From: Comamonadaceae bacterium PBBC2
GTDB taxonomy: Bacteria; Pseudomonadota; Gammaproteobacteria; Burkholderiales; Burkholderiaceae_C
Direction of reading: 5' to 3'
Length of the DNA: 64,000 nt
Assembly: GCA_002255935.1 (NCBI GenBank)
Contig: NKIO01000005.1
Coordinates: 28,069-92,068, forward strand
In this document: positions 63,099 through 64,000 of the stretch, one piece after another
Numbering within the stretch: position 1 is the first letter of the stretch
Layout: each line of letters starts with the position of its first letter
Translations under genes and position numbers: made by a program
Notes under the pieces: generated by a model
Seen by the model: only the letters and a program-made list of their open reading frames with translations
Databases searched by the model: none
Told to the model about the DNA's origin: nothing

Positions 63099-63485
63099 TC
63101 ACTGCGAGAACGCACAGGACTGCAGCTGCTGCAGGGTCACAAAGTCCAAGGCACGCAGGTGCGTGGACTCCAAAACCACGAGAGGAGCGAGGCCGACATC
63201 AAAGGCCTCTTTCCAACGCAAAGCGCAAAGACACCATCGATCGCCCGGCTTCAGGCCCTTGAACCGGTACTCAGGACGGGGGGTGATCAAGTCGTTGCCG
63301 CGCGACAAGGAATACTTCAGAAATTCATCCGTCATGCGTGCGCAGATGACGTGCGAGCCGGTGTCGTCTGCCTGCGTATTGCAGCAGCCGTCCCGAAAAT
63401 AACCGGTCAGCGGGTCATAAGAGCAGGCCATCAGCGCTTGCCCGAGCACGTTCAAAGCTTCTGTTTGCATGTCGATTTCTTCCAT
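63099..63485 (-). CDS. DUF2237-family protein
   Basis: A 128-residue soluble protein with the full DUF2237 pattern: NVLGQALMACSYDPLTGYFR, DGCCNTQADDTGSHVICARM, TDEFLKYSLSRGNDLITPRP and GLKPGDRWCLCALRWKEAF. Conserved Cys at CCN and CLC could bind metal. The family has no assigned function. It converges with hemH. The start could be the Met at residue 1 or 6. Confidence 0.9.
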   Translation of the reverse strand: MEEIDMQTEALNVLGQALMACSYDPLTGYFRDGCCNTQADDTGSHVICARMTDEFLKYSLSRGNDLITPRPEYRFKGLKPGDRWCLCALRWKEAFDVGLAPLVVLESTHLRALDFVTLQQLQSCAFSQ

Positions 63486-63543
63486 AAGTTGGTAGAGCGC
63501 TCAGACAATTCCTGCCCGGCACAGATGGCCGGTGGAGGGCCAC

Positions 63544-63720
63544 TCAAGCCGCGCCGTCGGTTTTGACTTTCACAGGCTCTTCAGCCGGAAACGAAGGCTT
63601 TGAAAGTGCCTGCGGGTCCGGAAAACACATTTTTTCGCCATCCCACCTTTGGCCGCACCAGCAAAAGCCATCGGGGTTGATGATGCAAGTGCCTGTGCCG
63701 CAGCAGCGTTCGTCTTCCAT
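63544..63720 (-). CDS. Small Cys-rich protein
   Basis: A 58-residue protein with six Cys in its first 32 residues: MEDERCCGTGTCIINPDGFC, then WCGQRWDGEKMCFPD. The spacing (CC-x4-C-x7-C-x-C-x9-C) suggests a zinc- or iron-sulfur-binding knuckle. The rest is Pro/Lys-rich. GGAG lies upstream of the ATG at 63720. No family assigned; it may be cotranscribed with the DUF2237 gene 58 bases downstream. Confidence 0.78.
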   Translation of the reverse strand: MEDERCCGTGTCIINPDGFCWCGQRWDGEKMCFPDPQALSKPSFPAEEPVKVKTDGAA

Positions 63721-64000
63721 GGTTTGCTCTCCTTTGGTCACCACACAAACGGTCTGGCAATGTCTCACAGACCGCGAAACACCGCTGCGTCAAGGGTTAA
63801 GTCAGACCATCCAAAGGGCCGAAGGTAAGGCCGTGGGTCCCGTAGGTCGGAGCTTCAGCACCGACAAAGTTTTGAGGCGCACTTGAATCGGGGCTGAAGC
63901 GGACGACCGACAAAAGACGCCGGAGGCCATTTCAGCGTGCGCCGCCCCTGCGGCATGTTTGTGGCAACTCAAACAGAAACGACTGAGACACCCCGTCCCG
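63721..64000. other. Non-coding end of window with REP pair
   Basis: No convincing gene here. It contains the upstream region of the Cys-rich gene and a family-A REP pair. Confidence 0.55.
63842..63907. repeat. REP-like family A pair, second unit degenerate
   Basis: The unit at 63842-63865 begins GTAGGTCGGAGC and ends GCACCGAC. A decayed inverted partner at 63887-63907 reads ATCGGGGCTGAAG...GACGACC. Confidence 0.8.

Overview
The window looks like a chromosomal segment of a GC-rich betaproteobacterium of the order Burkholderiales, probably Comamonadaceae (Limnohabitans/Rhodoferax-like). The basis is the tig-clpP-clpX-lon order, a short PHA phasin, a squalene-synthase-like pair and the general protein flavour. 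The family assignment is inference; no rRNA gene is present to test it.

Layout. 1-8559: a Tad/Flp type IVc pilus locus (a TadE-like pseudopilin leaving the window on the minus strand, then flp, prepilin peptidase, cpaB, cpaC, a lipoprotein, cpaE, cpaF, tadB, tadC). 8569-13880: a hypothetical gene, phasin, an enoyl-CoA hydratase-family protein lacking the usual catalytic glutamates, a TonB-dependent receptor and an EamA exporter. 13982-17228: yajC-secD-secF. 17362-23684: dprA and a PAP2 protein, a divergent phosphoethanolamine transferase, def-fmt, and an AzlCD exporter. 23882-29662: pgk, an IS110-family element, ahpF, ahpC, an array of 33-bp repeats and a DUF423 protein. 29720-43757: housekeeping and metabolic genes (cfa, HSD10-like SDR, CAP-domain lipoprotein, ggt, acs, UPF0114, fumarase class I, murI, UMF1-type MFS, MAPEG, a cupin). 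42481-44357 also holds five tRNAs, four of them in a duplicated Gly-Cys unit. 44455-50388: lon, clpX, clpP and tig, all minus strand and preceded by tRNA-Leu(UAG). 50690-56965: an RND efflux pair under a likely TetR-type operator, divergent from two squalene/phytoene synthase genes. 57077-60238: an accessory cluster (DUF2975 protein, HTH regulator, HEXXH lipoprotein, HigBA-like toxin-antitoxin, an AT-richer orphan). 60418-63720: GST, HAD hydrolase, hemH, a DUF2237 protein and a Cys-rich mini-protein.

The strongest signal is at 25118-26350. The IS110 element has interrupted a REP-like palindrome exactly at its GTAG motif. Its non-coding upstream region can be read as a complete bridge RNA: a 5' hairpin, a target-binding loop closed by a perfect 10-bp stem, and a donor region. 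All four guide segments match the flanking REP DNA or the element's own ends. The layout corresponds closely to that established for IS621, which also targets REP palindromes, in a different bacterial class.

Two families of REP-like palindromes are scattered between genes. Family A has a GTAGGTCGG...CCGAC pattern. Family B has GTRGGAGC...GTTCGGCGAT. One family-B unit has been amplified into a 33-bp tandem array, and REP DNA supplies the stop codon of one gene and the C-terminal tail of another. No REP-associated transposase (RAYT) is encoded here.
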